A DNA stretch of 64,000 nucleotides from Thermoprotei archaeon. GTDB lineage: Archaea; Thermoproteota; Thermoprotei; Thermofilales; B15-G2. The notes beneath the pieces were generated by a model, which made no database searches, was not told the origin of the DNA, and saw only the letters and a list, made by a program, of their open reading frames with translations. Position 1 is the stretch's first letter, and every line of letters starts with the position of its first letter. The stretch lies in assembly GCA_003649445.1 (NCBI GenBank), contig QMRV01000005.1, forward strand, positions 6,109 to 70,108. The letters run 5' to 3'. Shown in pieces: positions 1 to 9,479 of the stretch. Position numbers and translations under genes: made by a program.

Positions 1-2
1 GA

Positions 3-56
3 ATATGTCCTGCAATAGTAACCGAGATAATTGAGCTAAAAGACTTAGAACTATAG
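3..56 (+). CDS. C-terminal tail of an unidentified gene entering from the left edge
   Basis: A reading frame open from the window edge ends in TAG at 54-56 and encodes about 17 residues. It stops one base before the end of the convergent metallophosphoesterase gene, the usual tight spacing of convergent archaeal genes. It is too short to identify and could be chance. Confidence 0.3.
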   Translation: MCPAIVTEIIELKDLEL

Positions 57-57
57 T

Positions 58-891
58 CTAAGAACCACTTTTCTTTAAAACAATAACGGCTATTTCCGGT
101 GGAGCAAAAAACCTAATAGGTAGAATACTCGTCCCCAATCCTCTATTAACGTACATGTATGTCCCATTGACTAAGAAAAGTCCATGCACATACTTTTTAT
201 AGCGAGCTGGCAGAGGCACGAAAAGAGGATCTACAAATGGCACTACTACTTGTCCTCCATGAGTATGTCCAGCCAACACTAAATCCACTTTACCAGTAGC
301 TTCTCCTATAATCTGAGGAGAATGTGCTAATAGTATCTTAGTAGAGTTCTGTGGAATATTTTCGAGAGCTTTAGATAAGTTACTTCGACGAGTATAAGGG
401 TCGTCTACTCCTACAACATACAGTGAACTTTTACCTCTACTTACTACAGCATAATTGTTTACTAAGACAACAACATTTTCAAGGGAACAGAGTTTGTGCA
501 AAAGAATTTTCGAAGCTCCACTAGAATAATCCCAGTTACCTAAAACAATAAAAACTTTAGCTATTGAGGCAAGCTTTTTAATAAAATCTACAGCTTCTTC
601 AACACTATGCTTACTAGATACAATATCTCCTGTAAAAACAATAAGATCAGGTTTTATTTCCTTAACTTTACTTAATACAAGGTCGTCTCTTAGTTTTAAA
701 TGAAATTCTCCAAAGTGAGTATCAGATAAGTGAACTATTCTATATCCATTAAAGTCTCCAGGAAGATTCTTTAGCTTTACTTCAACTGCGACGACAATTA
801 TAGCGAAATTAGGTTCTACTATAAGTGAGTAAAAAGCAAAAAGAATTATAAGTAAGAGCAATAGCACTTTTGTTCTTTTCATAACCAGCAT
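58..891 (-). CDS. Membrane-anchored calcineurin-like metallophosphoesterase (YkuE-like)
   Basis: This 277-residue protein starts with one hydrophobic segment (about residues 9-25), so the catalytic domain is probably outside the membrane. The dinuclear-metal motifs follow in order: HLSDTH (D57, H59), TGD (D89), GN-D (N119, D121), H190 and GHTH (208-211). The usual GNHD motif reads GNWD, so the catalytic-side histidine is replaced by tryptophan. Family members hydrolyse phosphoesters; the substrate here is unknown. The start lies only 18 bp from the divergent NUDIX gene, so their promoters must overlap. Confidence 0.85.
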   Translation of the reverse strand: MLVMKRTKVLLLLLIILFAFYSLIVEPNFAIIVVAVEVKLKNLPGDFNGYRIVHLSDTHFGEFHLKLRDDLVLSKVKEIKPDLIVFTGDIVSSKHSVEEAVDFIKKLASIAKVFIVLGNWDYSSGASKILLHKLCSLENVVVLVNNYAVVSRGKSSLYVVGVDDPYTRRSNLSKALENIPQNSTKILLAHSPQIIGEATGKVDLVLAGHTHGGQVVVPFVDPLFVPLPARYKKYVHGLFLVNGTYMYVNRGLGTSILPIRFFAPPEIAVIVLKKSGS

Positions 892-909
892 TAGCTCGCA
901 GACAAAAAT

Positions 910-1389
910 ATGTTTAACTTACTTGAAAGCTTTTTTAGTACTTCGAAATACTACAGTGTGTCTACTAGACTTTATCCAAAATTCGCTATAGCGGCTGTGG
1001 GCGCAGTTGTATTAAAAAACGGCAGAATTCTCTTAATTAAAAGAGGTAAAGAACCTGGAAAAGGCTTATGGAGCATACCGGGAGGAGCAGTACAGGCAGG
1101 TGAAAGACTAGAGGAAGCTGTTTTAAGGGAACTTTACGAAGAAACAGGGCTCACAGGTAAAGTAGGTGAACTTATTCACATAGAGGAAGCAATAATAAGA
1201 GAAGACAGTAAAGTAAAGTAACATTACGTTATACTATACTACACAGTAGCAAATATTAGCGGGTACCTTAGAGCATCAGGCGACGTTACTGAAGTGAGGT
1301 GGTTCAGCTTAACTGAAGCAGAGTCCTTGAAAAATATTACTCCAGGTACGAAAAAAGTATTAAGTAAAGTAAAGTGCTTTAAAAACTAA
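910..1389 (+). pseudogene. NUDIX hydrolase interrupted by an in-frame TAA
   Basis: Residues 59-81 form a perfect Nudix box (G, five residues, E, seven residues, RE-L-EE-GL), which binds metal and hydrolyses nucleoside-diphosphate-linked substrates. The frame meets TAA at 1219-1221 after 103 residues. Without any shift, the same frame then continues for 55 codons to TAA at 1387-1389, and the second part looks like a normal Nudix C-terminus (HYVILYYTV, later EVRWFSL). The full family length is therefore preserved around one nonsense codon. A 103-residue product would keep the catalytic box but lose the last strands and helix. A sequencing error or readthrough is possible. Confidence 0.85.
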
Positions 1390-1468
1390 GCATACTTTAG
1401 TAAATTTTATGCTAAAAGTAGAGCAAACAATCGTATTCTTTAATTAGACTTAAGGTAAAGTACACTAA

Positions 1469-1484
1469 CTTTCAATCCTAAAAG
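1469..1484. other. Single CRISPR-repeat-like half site
   Basis: The sequence CTTTCAATCCTAAAAG resembles the GGATTGAAAG end of many archaeal CRISPR repeats when read on the minus strand. It occurs once, with no second copy 60-70 bp away and no cas gene in the window. It is recorded only because a similar half site occurs near 48.4 kb. Confidence 0.15.
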
Positions 1485-1524
1485 AATATATACTAGCAGA
1501 TAATAATGCTAACAGGTGTAAGTT

Positions 1525-1905
1525 ATGGCAGTCCAACCTCCACCACCTCCACCACCACCGAGTCCAAGCAGTGGAGCATCCAGCGAAAGCAGAGTATTCG
1601 GGCTAATAGCATGGTTACTCGGAATAATAGGAGCAATTATTGCTTTAGTACTCAAGCCTAACGATAGATTTGTTAAATTCCATGCCATGCAGAGTCTAGT
1701 ATTCTCAATAGGCTTAATCATACTGTACATTATCTTCATAGCTTTAGCACATATTCCCTACATAGGCTTAATTTTCGCTATTCTAACACCTCTTATAGGG
1801 CTATTAGGGCTCATTGTCGCGATCATAGGAGCAATTAAAGCATATCAAGGAGAGTGGTTCAGACTACCAATAGTATACGATATAGCGACAAAACTAGGTA
1901 TTTAA
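1525..1905 (+). CDS. DUF4870-like small membrane protein with a poly-proline head
   Basis: This 126-residue protein opens with a run of eight prolines and a Ser-rich linker (residues 5-22). Three or four hydrophobic helices follow. The KFHAMQSLVFS segment between helices 1 and 2 is the hallmark of the DUF4870/Tic20-like family (F-x-x-H-x-x-Q-S/A). The role of the family is unknown. The proline head is unusual and could be a cytoplasmic protein-binding tail. It stands alone, with short gaps on both sides. Confidence 0.75.
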   Translation: MAVQPPPPPPPPSPSSGASSESRVFGLIAWLLGIIGAIIALVLKPNDRFVKFHAMQSLVFSIGLIILYIIFIALAHIPYIGLIFAILTPLIGLLGLIVAIIGAIKAYQGEWFRLPIVYDIATKLGI

Positions 1906-2123
1906 GCAATATTTACTATTTAAAATATTTTTTAAAACTATTACTATCTCCTAAAATCAGTTTAAAGGGAATTAAATTATATAAAAATGCTAGCCTAAAT
2001 AATCAATAGCAGATCCAATAAATATCTAATGCTCAATATATTTAAAAGTATAGTTAGCTTCACATAAGCGCGAGAGGTCTCTACTTCATGAATGCATATA
2101 AGAGCTTAAATATTCATTCATGG

Positions 2124-2330
2124 ATGCTTGCTATTGAGTTAAGAAATATCGTCAAAAAGTATGGCAAGACAGTTGCTCTTAAAGGATCATATCTTCAAAT
2201 AAAGTGCGGTGAGATATATGGTCTGCTAGGATTTAATGGAGCTGGCAAAACAATTACTCTAAAGATTCTTGCAGGGCTCCTTACACCTGATGAGGGAGAA
2301 GCCTATGTTATGGGCTACAATGTACAGTAA
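2124..2330 (+). pseudogene. ABC transporter ATPase, N-terminal stub
   Basis: The stub holds the first part of a nucleotide-binding domain: A-loop region, Walker A GFNGAGKT, and the LKILAGLLTPDEG stretch typical of ABC-2 drug or daunorubicin-type exporters. It stops at TAA before the Q-loop, signature and Walker B, so it cannot be a working ATPase. The ATG at 2124 gives the normal family N-terminus; the frame is open from an earlier ATG at 2088. No remainder of the ATPase is found downstream. Other ABC-2 debris lies at 6.2-8.4 kb and 9.5 kb. Confidence 0.8.
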
Positions 2331-2482
2331 TTATCCTAATAGGGCCTCCAATAAAAGGAAATTCCGGATACCAAGTGCTTGTAGATGTCAGAAGACTTTC
2401 TTATATTGAAGAAGTTCACATTTTTCGACAGAGATATGCTTAAAAATGCACTTATTAATTACAATGACAGGTGAAAAATATT

Positions 2483-3325
2483 ATGTTTAAAGTTATAAGT
2501 AATCGCATTATTGCGCCTGGAGTTAGAAGAATGGAGATCCTCGCGCCAAAAATAGCAAAAAAGGCTAGAGCAGGACAATTTGTAGTAATTCGAGTCGATG
2601 AAAAAGGCGAGAGGATACCCTTAACTCTAGTAGATTGGGACCCGGAAAAAGGGAGTATAACGCTAGTATTTCAGGAAGTTGGGGTAACAACTAAGAAGCT
2701 AGGAAGAATAAGGGAAGGAGAGTATATTCTAGATGTGACAGGACCTTTAGGAAATCCTACTGAGATTAAAAAGTACGGAGTAGTTGTAGGTGTAGGAGGA
2801 GGAGTTGGGAATGCTTGTCTACTTCCGGTAATGAAGGAGTTTAAAAGAGCTGGAAATTATATAGTCTCTATGATAGGAGCTAGAACAAGTGAATTAATAA
2901 TCTTGGAGGATGAATTGAAGGAGGTAAGTGATGAAATATACATAGCTACAGATGATGGTAGTAGAGGGTACAAAGGTTTTGTCACCGATCTCCTAAAGAA
3001 ATATTTGGAAGAAAAAGTTCCTGATCTCGTATATGCTGTTGGTCCTACGATAATGTTGAAAGTGGTCTCAAGTATTACTAGACCATATAATGTAAAGACT
3101 ATAGTGAGTTTAAACCCTATAATGGTTGATGGTACAGGGATGTGTGGAGCATGTAGAGTAATTGTAAACGGTAAACTAAGGTTCGCCTGCATAGATGGCC
3201 CTGAGTTTGATGGCCATAAAGTAGACTTTGACTCATTAATTAATAGAATAAAAATGTATAAGAGGGAGGAAGAATTAGCTCTCTCGCTCTTCGAGAAGAG
3301 GGGGAATAAGGATTATGGTATCTAA
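2483..3325 (+). CDS. nfnA: NfnA/SudB-type flavoprotein subunit (FAD, NAD(P), [2Fe-2S])
   Basis: This ferredoxin-NADP reductase-like protein pairs with the downstream subunit as NADH-dependent ferredoxin:NADP oxidoreductase, also known as sulfide dehydrogenase beta. It has the FAD-binding barrel, a glycine-rich nucleotide loop (VVGVGGGVGNA) and a C-terminal CGACRV...FAC cluster motif near residues 220-236 for [2Fe-2S]. I prefer ATG 2483 over the GTG at 2471 because GGTGA sits eight bases before it and the protein then begins like its family. It overlaps the next gene by 11 bp, so translation is coupled. Confidence 0.88.
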   Translation: MFKVISNRIIAPGVRRMEILAPKIAKKARAGQFVVIRVDEKGERIPLTLVDWDPEKGSITLVFQEVGVTTKKLGRIREGEYILDVTGPLGNPTEIKKYGVVVGVGGGVGNACLLPVMKEFKRAGNYIVSMIGARTSELIILEDELKEVSDEIYIATDDGSRGYKGFVTDLLKKYLEEKVPDLVYAVGPTIMLKVVSSITRPYNVKTIVSLNPIMVDGTGMCGACRVIVNGKLRFACIDGPEFDGHKVDFDSLINRIKMYKREEELALSLFEKRGNKDYGI

Positions 3326-4691
3326 GAGAGCAATACCTATGAGAAAGCTCAGTATGGATAAAAGACTGACTACATTTGAAGAAGTAGCACTTGGCTATAC
3401 AGAGGAAGAGGCGCTTGAGGAGGCTAAGAGGTGTTTAAAATGTAAACTAATGCCCTGTAGTAAATCATGTCCACTAAACATAGAGATTCCCAAGTTTGTG
3501 AAATGTATAGAAAGGCGCGAGTATGAGAAAGGACTAAATATAATATTGAGGGCAAATCCATTTCCAGCTATAACTGGCAGAGTATGTCCCCAAGAAGTAT
3601 TATGCCAAAAAGAATGCACTCTACGTAAGCTGGGAGATCCTCTAGCGATAGGTCGACTTGAAAGGTTCCTAGGTGACTATCAGATAGAGAACAATATTAT
3701 GAATCTGGATGTTCCAGAGAAGGTAAGAGGTAGTATAGCTGTGGTAGGTTCAGGTCCAGCTGGATTAATGGGAGCTGTAGAGCTCAGGAAATTGGGCTAT
3801 GAGGTGACTATATTTGAGGCATTACATGAAGTTGGAGGGGTCATGGTTTATGGAATACCAGAGTTTCGACTTCCGAGAAGAGTGCTGTGGTTCTATGTAG
3901 ACTATGTTAAGAAACTAGGGGTAAGAATAGAGGTGGATGTCGTGGTAGGAAGAACTTATACCATAGATGAGCTTTTGAAAGAATATGATGCTGTATTACT
4001 AGCCACGGGTGCAGGGACTCCTAAGTTCTTAGGTATTCCTGGAGAGGAGTTAAATGGTGTATACTCAGCTAATGAATTTCTCATAAGAATAAATTTAATG
4101 AAAGCTTACAGGTTTCCGGAGTATGACACCCCTATAAAACTTGGAAAGAAGGTCGCGGTCATAGGTGGTGGTAATACAGCAATGGACGTATCAAGAATAG
4201 CTCTTAGACTAGGTGCTGAGGAAGTCATAGTACTGTATAGGAGAACAGAGGCAGAAATGCCGGCTAGAAGAGAGGAAATCGAAAATGCAAAAGAGGAGGG
4301 AGTAAAATTCATGTTCTTAACACAACCCGTAGCATTAATAGGTGATGAAAAGGGCTGGGTCAAAAAGATACGGTGTATTAGAATGAGATTAGGAGAGCCT
4401 GATGCTAGTGGTAGACGTAGACCTATTCCTATACCAGGTTCAGAGTTTGAAATAGAGGTAGATAATGTTATCATAGCTATAGGAGCTGAGGTAAATAAAC
4501 TCATACAGAGGACGGCTCCTAACCTAAAGGTTGATAAAAAGGGCCATGTAATTGTAGACAAGTACGGTAGAACCTCCATAGAAAGAGTATATGCTGCTGG
4601 AGATGTAGTCACAGGAGCTGCTACTGTTATAGAAGCATTAGCTGCTGCTAAGACAGTTGCGCATACAATACATAGAGACTTAAGTAAGTAG
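3315..4691 (+). CDS. nfnB: NfnB/SudA (glutamate synthase small-subunit family) flavoprotein
   Basis: This 458-residue enzyme transfers electrons between NADPH, FAD and iron-sulfur clusters. Residues about 40-53 (CLKCKLMPCSKSCP) and 91-101 (CPQEVLCQKEC) are the paired [4Fe-4S] ligand sets of the GltD/NfnB family. FAD binds at GSGPAG near 145 and NADPH at GGGNTAMD near 283. With the overlapping upstream subunit it forms the NfnAB/SudAB pair, which is either an electron-bifurcating transhydrogenase or a sulfide dehydrogenase. Sequence alone cannot choose between them. It could also be called GltA-type archaeal glutamate synthase, but no large subunit is nearby. Confidence 0.88.
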   Translation: MVSKRAIPMRKLSMDKRLTTFEEVALGYTEEEALEEAKRCLKCKLMPCSKSCPLNIEIPKFVKCIERREYEKGLNIILRANPFPAITGRVCPQEVLCQKECTLRKLGDPLAIGRLERFLGDYQIENNIMNLDVPEKVRGSIAVVGSGPAGLMGAVELRKLGYEVTIFEALHEVGGVMVYGIPEFRLPRRVLWFYVDYVKKLGVRIEVDVVVGRTYTIDELLKEYDAVLLATGAGTPKFLGIPGEELNGVYSANEFLIRINLMKAYRFPEYDTPIKLGKKVAVIGGGNTAMDVSRIALRLGAEEVIVLYRRTEAEMPARREEIENAKEEGVKFMFLTQPVALIGDEKGWVKKIRCIRMRLGEPDASGRRRPIPIPGSEFEIEVDNVIIAIGAEVNKLIQRTAPNLKVDKKGHVIVDKYGRTSIERVYAAGDVVTGAATVIEALAAAKTVAHTIHRDLSK

Positions 4692-4831
4692 TTAGAAAGA
4701 GAGTGTCCAGTTGACCTGCTTACTACATGTTTTGTTCATAAGCTAGAGACAGCGAATCCACAAAACTTTAACTAGATCTCCTAAATAATCTCAAAAGAGA
4801 ATTATTGTATGAAATTAAAAGTTCTAGACAA

Positions 4832-6007
4832 TTAAACTATACTAGACAAGTCTAGTACATATATTTGTCTACTATTTTCATGTGTAGAATCTATACAGAC
4901 ATATTTGCCGTCTCTGCTCCAACGTGGATGTAGATCACACCTTATTTCTCCCTTTAATTTCGGCATTGAATAAAATCTTCCGATTAAGAAAGCTTCACTG
5001 GTCTCAGTGTTATAGATGATGAGATTTCTGTAGCCTTCACTGTCGGGGTAGGTGTCTGTTAGAATCCATTTTCTATTGGGAGAATAGCTGCAATGTCCAT
5101 TAGTAGTCAAGACGTCTTCTCCAACCGGAATAGCATTTCCGCTAGACTCGTCTATTAGGAAAAAGTGTTTGCCTTTTCCAGGAATCTTACACCAAGCTAA
5201 AATATACTTGTCGTCTCTCCAGTCGAAATGAGATACTACTCCACTATCGATTAAAAGATGTAGATCAGTGCCATCTCTATCAGCAGTAAACATACGGGTT
5301 AGAAACCTACCGCCTGACCGCGCCCATCTGTGAAGAAAAGCGAATCTATTGCCTCTAGTATTAAATAGGAGGTGGTTAACCCAATGTTTTGCTCCTTCAA
5401 ATGAAGGCTGAGGAGCTATCTGCGCTAGCTCTTGAAGAGAAATTATAAGCTCATAGCTTCTACTTTCTATGTCTATTAAGTAGATTCCATCTTTACTAGG
5501 TGCTTTCTCACTGTACCAAGGATCTTTTACACCACAGTAGCCGTAACCTGGGCGAGTATCATTGAGTCTTGCGAAATTTAAAGATAAAGCATATTTTCCA
5601 TCAGGGCTTAGAGCATATATTGGCATAGGTAATGACCAGCGCTCACCACTATTAATGTTCAAAATAACTGAAATAAAGCGACCTCCCTCCTTATCATTAT
5701 AAATTATTGTCGTGTTCTCTTTTCTAGGAAACCATTGAAGCATACAGCCTTGCTGCCAGTTCCAGGCACTAGTCTGCGACAATCTTTTTATTGAAAAATC
5801 GTGGGCGTAGTTTATAAGACATATATTGGCTTTATCCTGTGGTAGCGGCGGTCTATCCATGAAATCGGTCTCTAAACAAAGCAACCACTTACCATTCTTA
5901 CTCCACGGACACTTATCATAGTAGCCGAAGAAATGGTATAAAGGAGGAGAAGTTACGCGGAAAACTCTAACTTGATTTCTCAAATCCTCAAGCTGATTCA
6001 TTTTCAT
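4832..6007 (-). CDS. TolB/oligogalacturonate-lyase-like beta-propeller protein
   Basis: This 391-residue protein without a signal peptide is built of repeating beta-propeller blades. Several carry the TolB/WD40-like pattern SPDGKYALS, SPNRKWILTD and SRDGKYVCID. The N-terminal HFFGYYDKCPWSKNGKW block is typical of a poorly characterised family related to oligogalacturonate lyase. Family relatives bind or cleave pectic sugars, but I see no clear catalytic set, so sugar binding is inference only. Both neighbours are unrelated and the gene appears monocistronic. Confidence 0.6.
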   Translation of the reverse strand: MKMNQLEDLRNQVRVFRVTSPPLYHFFGYYDKCPWSKNGKWLLCLETDFMDRPPLPQDKANICLINYAHDFSIKRLSQTSAWNWQQGCMLQWFPRKENTTIIYNDKEGGRFISVILNINSGERWSLPMPIYALSPDGKYALSLNFARLNDTRPGYGYCGVKDPWYSEKAPSKDGIYLIDIESRSYELIISLQELAQIAPQPSFEGAKHWVNHLLFNTRGNRFAFLHRWARSGGRFLTRMFTADRDGTDLHLLIDSGVVSHFDWRDDKYILAWCKIPGKGKHFFLIDESSGNAIPVGEDVLTTNGHCSYSPNRKWILTDTYPDSEGYRNLIIYNTETSEAFLIGRFYSMPKLKGEIRCDLHPRWSRDGKYVCIDSTHENSRQIYVLDLSSIV

Positions 6008-6209
6008 ACATTTAATAAATTAAGTTACTAGTTTTAAGCACTATCTCTCTGCTCCAAGCTCTAATTTACAATATTTTTGAAAGCCATAAAAGAGAATAAA
6101 CCTATGTATTAAACTATCGCTAAATATAGAATTTTATCAAAATTTTAGTAGGCTGAAAAATAAATTGCTATGAAAGTTTAGATACATAAATATTTGTACT
6201 TTATTTAGG

Positions 6210-7490
6210 TTATTCTTCAATGAATTTATTTAATCTATGCTTGTAGACATATGCGCCGGCAACGTAAATGGTTATAGTTGTTAGAGTTAAGTAGAGTGTT
6301 TGTAGTGCTAGTGCTTCGACAGGCTTATCGAATACAGCTATTTGTCTTACTACATCAAGTCCGACTGTTACTGGAAATATGTCTGCAATAATTCTCATGT
6401 AGCTCGGTAGAATCCATTTCGGTACAATAATTCCAGCTAAGAACATTAGCGGGAAGGTGACCATAGAGGCTAGCACGTTTGCAGACTTGACTGTTTTTGC
6501 TCCCAGCGATAGTATCAGACTTATTCCAATAGTCATTAGAGCTACTAGCAGCATTATATAGACTAGTAGCCAGTGAGACAGGTTAAGTGGATTCCAGTAG
6601 ATTTTGCCTCCTAGTACTAGTGTTCCGAAAGCAGTGTAAGTTACTGTCGAAATGAGTTCGCTGAATAGTACTGCTAAAGTACCTCCTATTAACAGATCCC
6701 ACGGGGAAATAGGGGCCGCTAAAAGTCTCTTAAGAGTTTTCTTCTCTCTCCTCTACTACAATAACTATTCCCCCTATTATGCCTATGAAGAGGTACTCTA
6801 CTCCAATCATACCTATAGTATACCATCCGATAATACCTGCTCTCGTCGCAACACTCCTAGGACTTACTTCACTAAATTCTGCTTCGAGAGGCACGCAAGC
6901 CCTTTAATAAACTCTTTTATCAAAGGCAGAATGTAGCTAGACATGTTTTCAGCAAACCGATTAATTATGACGGCTGTTTTGTTGTAGAATATTTGTGCTC
7001 TCATGAGCGCTAAGTGTTTGCCAAATTCTACTATGAAGCTTGAAAGCATTGCCTCGATTATTTGTTTCTTCTGTATGTCGGCCGCTGAGACATATATTTT
7101 GGCTCTTGTAGTAAAGCCGTAAGTCATGTTCTGGGAGAAGCCTTCGGGAAAAACTATTACTGTATCTAGTTCGCCCGCCTTTAGCTTATTTAAAGCATTT
7201 TCAGTTGAGTTAAGCACTTTTACTTCGAAGACTTTAGTGCCGTTTACTTCTATTTTACCCATAACGTCGACTACGAGAGTAGCGTTTAGTGGATACTTGT
7301 TTATACCAGTGTCTTCGTAGACTACTCCTACTTTGAGAGTAAGCAGCTTACTGCCTCCTCCAGCCCAGAGCGCAGACATTAGCGCCAACCAGAATACTGG
7401 GAAAATTATTGTCCAGAATACTGCTGCAGGATCTCTCATCCAATCTAGCACTCCCTTCTTAGCTATACTTAAAATAGCCCACAACTTCAT
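6210..7490 (-). pseudogene. ABC-2 type permease with two compensating frameshifts
   Basis: The intact gene would encode about 426 residues: a cytoplasmic N-terminus, one TM helix, a large external domain (VGVVYEDTGINK region), then five helices. The frame breaks near 6897, where a GG appears reduced to G and the original frame soon stops. The correct sequence continues in another frame through VEEREK and shifts back near 6742 into the frame that runs to 6210. The roughly 155 bases between the two sites encode normal family sequence (VPLEAEFSEVSPRS, then a TM helix). The ATPase lies directly upstream. No full-length permease can be made without two corrections. Confidence 0.88.
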
Positions 7491-7511
7491 TCTAATCCCC
7501 TTCTAGTAAGC

Positions 7512-8434
7512 TTAACGAAAAACATCTTCAAGCGTAGGCTCACGAACATCTATTCTAGCTATTTTTCCTCCATTCTCAATAACCAAGGATACTAATTGAG
7601 GAAGAGCAGTATCAGGATCCTTAGTATAGAGAACAGCTTTTTCATTCTTCAAAATATACTTTTCGATAACACTGACTCTGCTGAACACTTTGTCCGGGTT
7701 TTCTGGGAGCTTAGAGAACTCTAATTCTATTGCAGCGAGAGGCCCTACCATTTTCTTCAAGGCTTCAGGAGTATCAAGCGCCACTACTTGTCCTTCATTC
7801 ATTACAGCTACTCTATCAGAAAGCTCATCTGCTTCTTCCATATAGTGAGTAGCCAAAATAATTGTTTTGCTTTCTTCTTTGAGTCTCTTAATAGTATCCC
7901 ATACACTTCTCCTAATATTAGGGTCTAGTCCCACAGTAGGCTCGTCTAAAAGCAGCAATTCAGGGTCATTGATTAGTGCTACAGCTAAATTCAGTCTCCT
8001 TTTCATACCTCCCGAAAGTCTTTTAGCAAGAGTCTTCTCTACTTCGCTTAAACCTAAGTACTCTAGTATTCTCTTAGCTCTTTCTTCGCCTCACTACCGG
8101 GAATATTGTAGAGACCGGCATAAAACATCATATTCTCCATTACAGTTAGGTTATTATAGAGAACGGTTTCCTGAGGGCAATAACCTATCTTCAACGATAC
8201 CCTTTCTCTATTCTTCGAAACACCGTAGCCGAGGACTTCTACTTTACCGCTAGTAGGCTTAATTACTCCCGCAATAATATTCATTAAAATACTCTTACTA
8301 GCACCATTAGGCCCTAAAAGCCCCAGCATCTCACCCTCATAAACCTCTAGTGAAACCCCCTTAAGCGCTTTGACTCCATTGTATTCTTTAATCAAGTCAA
8401 CTACTCTAACAACAGGTTTCATCAATAAATACAT
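7512..8434 (-). pseudogene. ABC-2 exporter ATPase, frameshifted and with an abnormal Walker A
   Basis: The N-terminal half (8434 down to about 8090) holds the A-loop and Q-loop. The C-terminal half in a second frame holds LSGGMKRRLNLA (signature) and LLLLDEPT (Walker B), then the usual C-terminal domain. One missing base near 8090 (probably GGG reduced to GG) separates them. Separately, Walker A reads GPNGASKS where GPNGAGKS is required: GGT has become AGT, and the lost glycine normally wraps the phosphates. The substitution cannot be an indel artefact and argues for true loss. It shared an operon with the broken permease. Confidence 0.88.
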
Positions 8435-8546
8435 ACTAATACATAAGTAGATATAAAGTCATGTAGCTCGGAAACTCAAAGCATATTAAAACTAATTTAA
8501 CATAAATTAATATTTGTTAAAAATTAAATATAGCTATGATTTAGTT

Positions 8547-9029
8547 TCATATTTGAAGAACTTTATTTCTTCTAGGCGAAAAAACATAAATTTCTTTTAC
8601 ACGATATTTTTCCATCAACTTAGGCCAGGCTTTAAGAATCTTCTTCCAGTCATCAAGGTCTTCAGTAACCACTACCTCTAATTCATTTTGAGCTACAAGA
8701 GCTGCATGAAGAGCATCATATGTAGTTTTTGAAAACTCCGCTATTATCTTGGCATACTCCAGAGTCTTCCTATCTACTTCAAGAATAATTAACGGGAAAT
8801 CTAAGTAAGATAAAGCTGCATCATAAGCTGCATCAACATTTATTTCTGAAAGAGCGCCAAATAGCTCAAATAATACCAGTATAGAGCCATATCCTTCAAA
8901 TTTTCTCGAAATAAGAAGATCGAGTACTTCATAACACTTGCCATAGTATTTAGGATGATTTAAAGCTACATAAATGTATATATTAGTATCGATATATACC
9001 CGTTTTCCTTCTAAGGCTTTCTTCAACAA
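8547..9029 (-). CDS. vapC: VapC-type PIN domain toxin
   Basis: This 160-residue PIN ribonuclease keeps the acidic residues of the family: VYIDTN near residue 12, FELF near 57, TTYDALHAAL near 110 and TEDLDDW near 129. Relatives cleave tRNA or rRNA when not held by their antitoxin. It overlaps the upstream AbrB-type antitoxin gene by about 47 bp, the usual TA arrangement. A relatively long C-terminal extension (about 20 residues) follows the core. Confidence 0.85.
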   Translation of the reverse strand: MLKKALEGKRVYIDTNIYIYVALNHPKYYGKCYEVLDLLISRKFEGYGSILVLFELFGALSEINVDAAYDAALSYLDFPLIILEVDRKTLEYAKIIAEFSKTTYDALHAALVAQNELEVVVTEDLDDWKKILKAWPKLMEKYRVKEIYVFSPRRNKVLQI

Positions 9030-9246
9030 GCTTCACCGCATCTATTTCCTTCGGACCACCTAAATATTTACTAGCAATACTAGATAGTCTAGCTAAGGCT
9101 TCGCGTCCCTTAATAGGTTCAAGCACTATTTTCCCTTCTTCTATACGAATAAGGAGCCTATCTCCCACTTTTATTTTCAGTTTTTCTCTAATCTCTTTAG
9201 GAATAGTCACCTGATATTTTCTAGTAACAAGTACTTCCGAAACCAT
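8983..9246 (-). CDS. vapB: AbrB/SpoVT-type antitoxin (VapB)
   Basis: This 87-residue protein has an N-terminal swapped-hairpin DNA-binding domain (residues 4-45, KYQVTIPKEIREKLKIKVGD) and a C-terminal tail that would wrap the PIN toxin. The gene overlaps the toxin. A perfect 7-bp inverted repeat lies 5 bp upstream of its start and is the likely autoregulatory operator. Confidence 0.85.
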   Translation of the reverse strand: MVSEVLVTRKYQVTIPKEIREKLKIKVGDRLLIRIEEGKIVLEPIKGREALARLSSIASKYLGGPKEIDAVKLVEESLRRKTGIYRY

Positions 9247-9251
9247 TATCA

Positions 9252-9269
9252 GTAGTACTACCGTACTAC
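9252..9269. promoter_or_regulatory. Probable VapB operator, inverted repeat GTAGTAC-TACC-GTACTAC
   Basis: Two perfect 7-bp arms at 9252-9258 and 9263-9269 flank a 4-bp spacer just upstream of the antitoxin start. AbrB-type antitoxins bind such palindromes to repress their own operon. The role is inferred from position. Confidence 0.55.
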
Positions 9270-9479
9270 AGTATATTAATTTTACCCAATATTACTAGGC
9301 ACTATCAAGTTATTTTATTATTCAATGTATTTTACATGAGAGGCAGCGGAATCTTTATGCCAGAGGAACGAATATGCAGCAAGTACATATTTTAAATAAA
9401 TTAAGTATTTCAGCTAGCTTTTAGTTTTTAATATAAATAATTATTAATAATGTAAATAGTATTAGCTATTTAGAGCATT

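Noticed and set aside
1469..1484. Second CRISPR-like half repeat upstream of the DUF4870-like gene
   Set aside because: Single copy with no array; likely chance in AT-rich intergenic DNA.
1509..1739. Minus-strand frame with a poly-glycine stretch
   Set aside because: It is the antisense of the poly-proline codons of the membrane protein gene; hydrophobic pattern and start context support only the plus strand.
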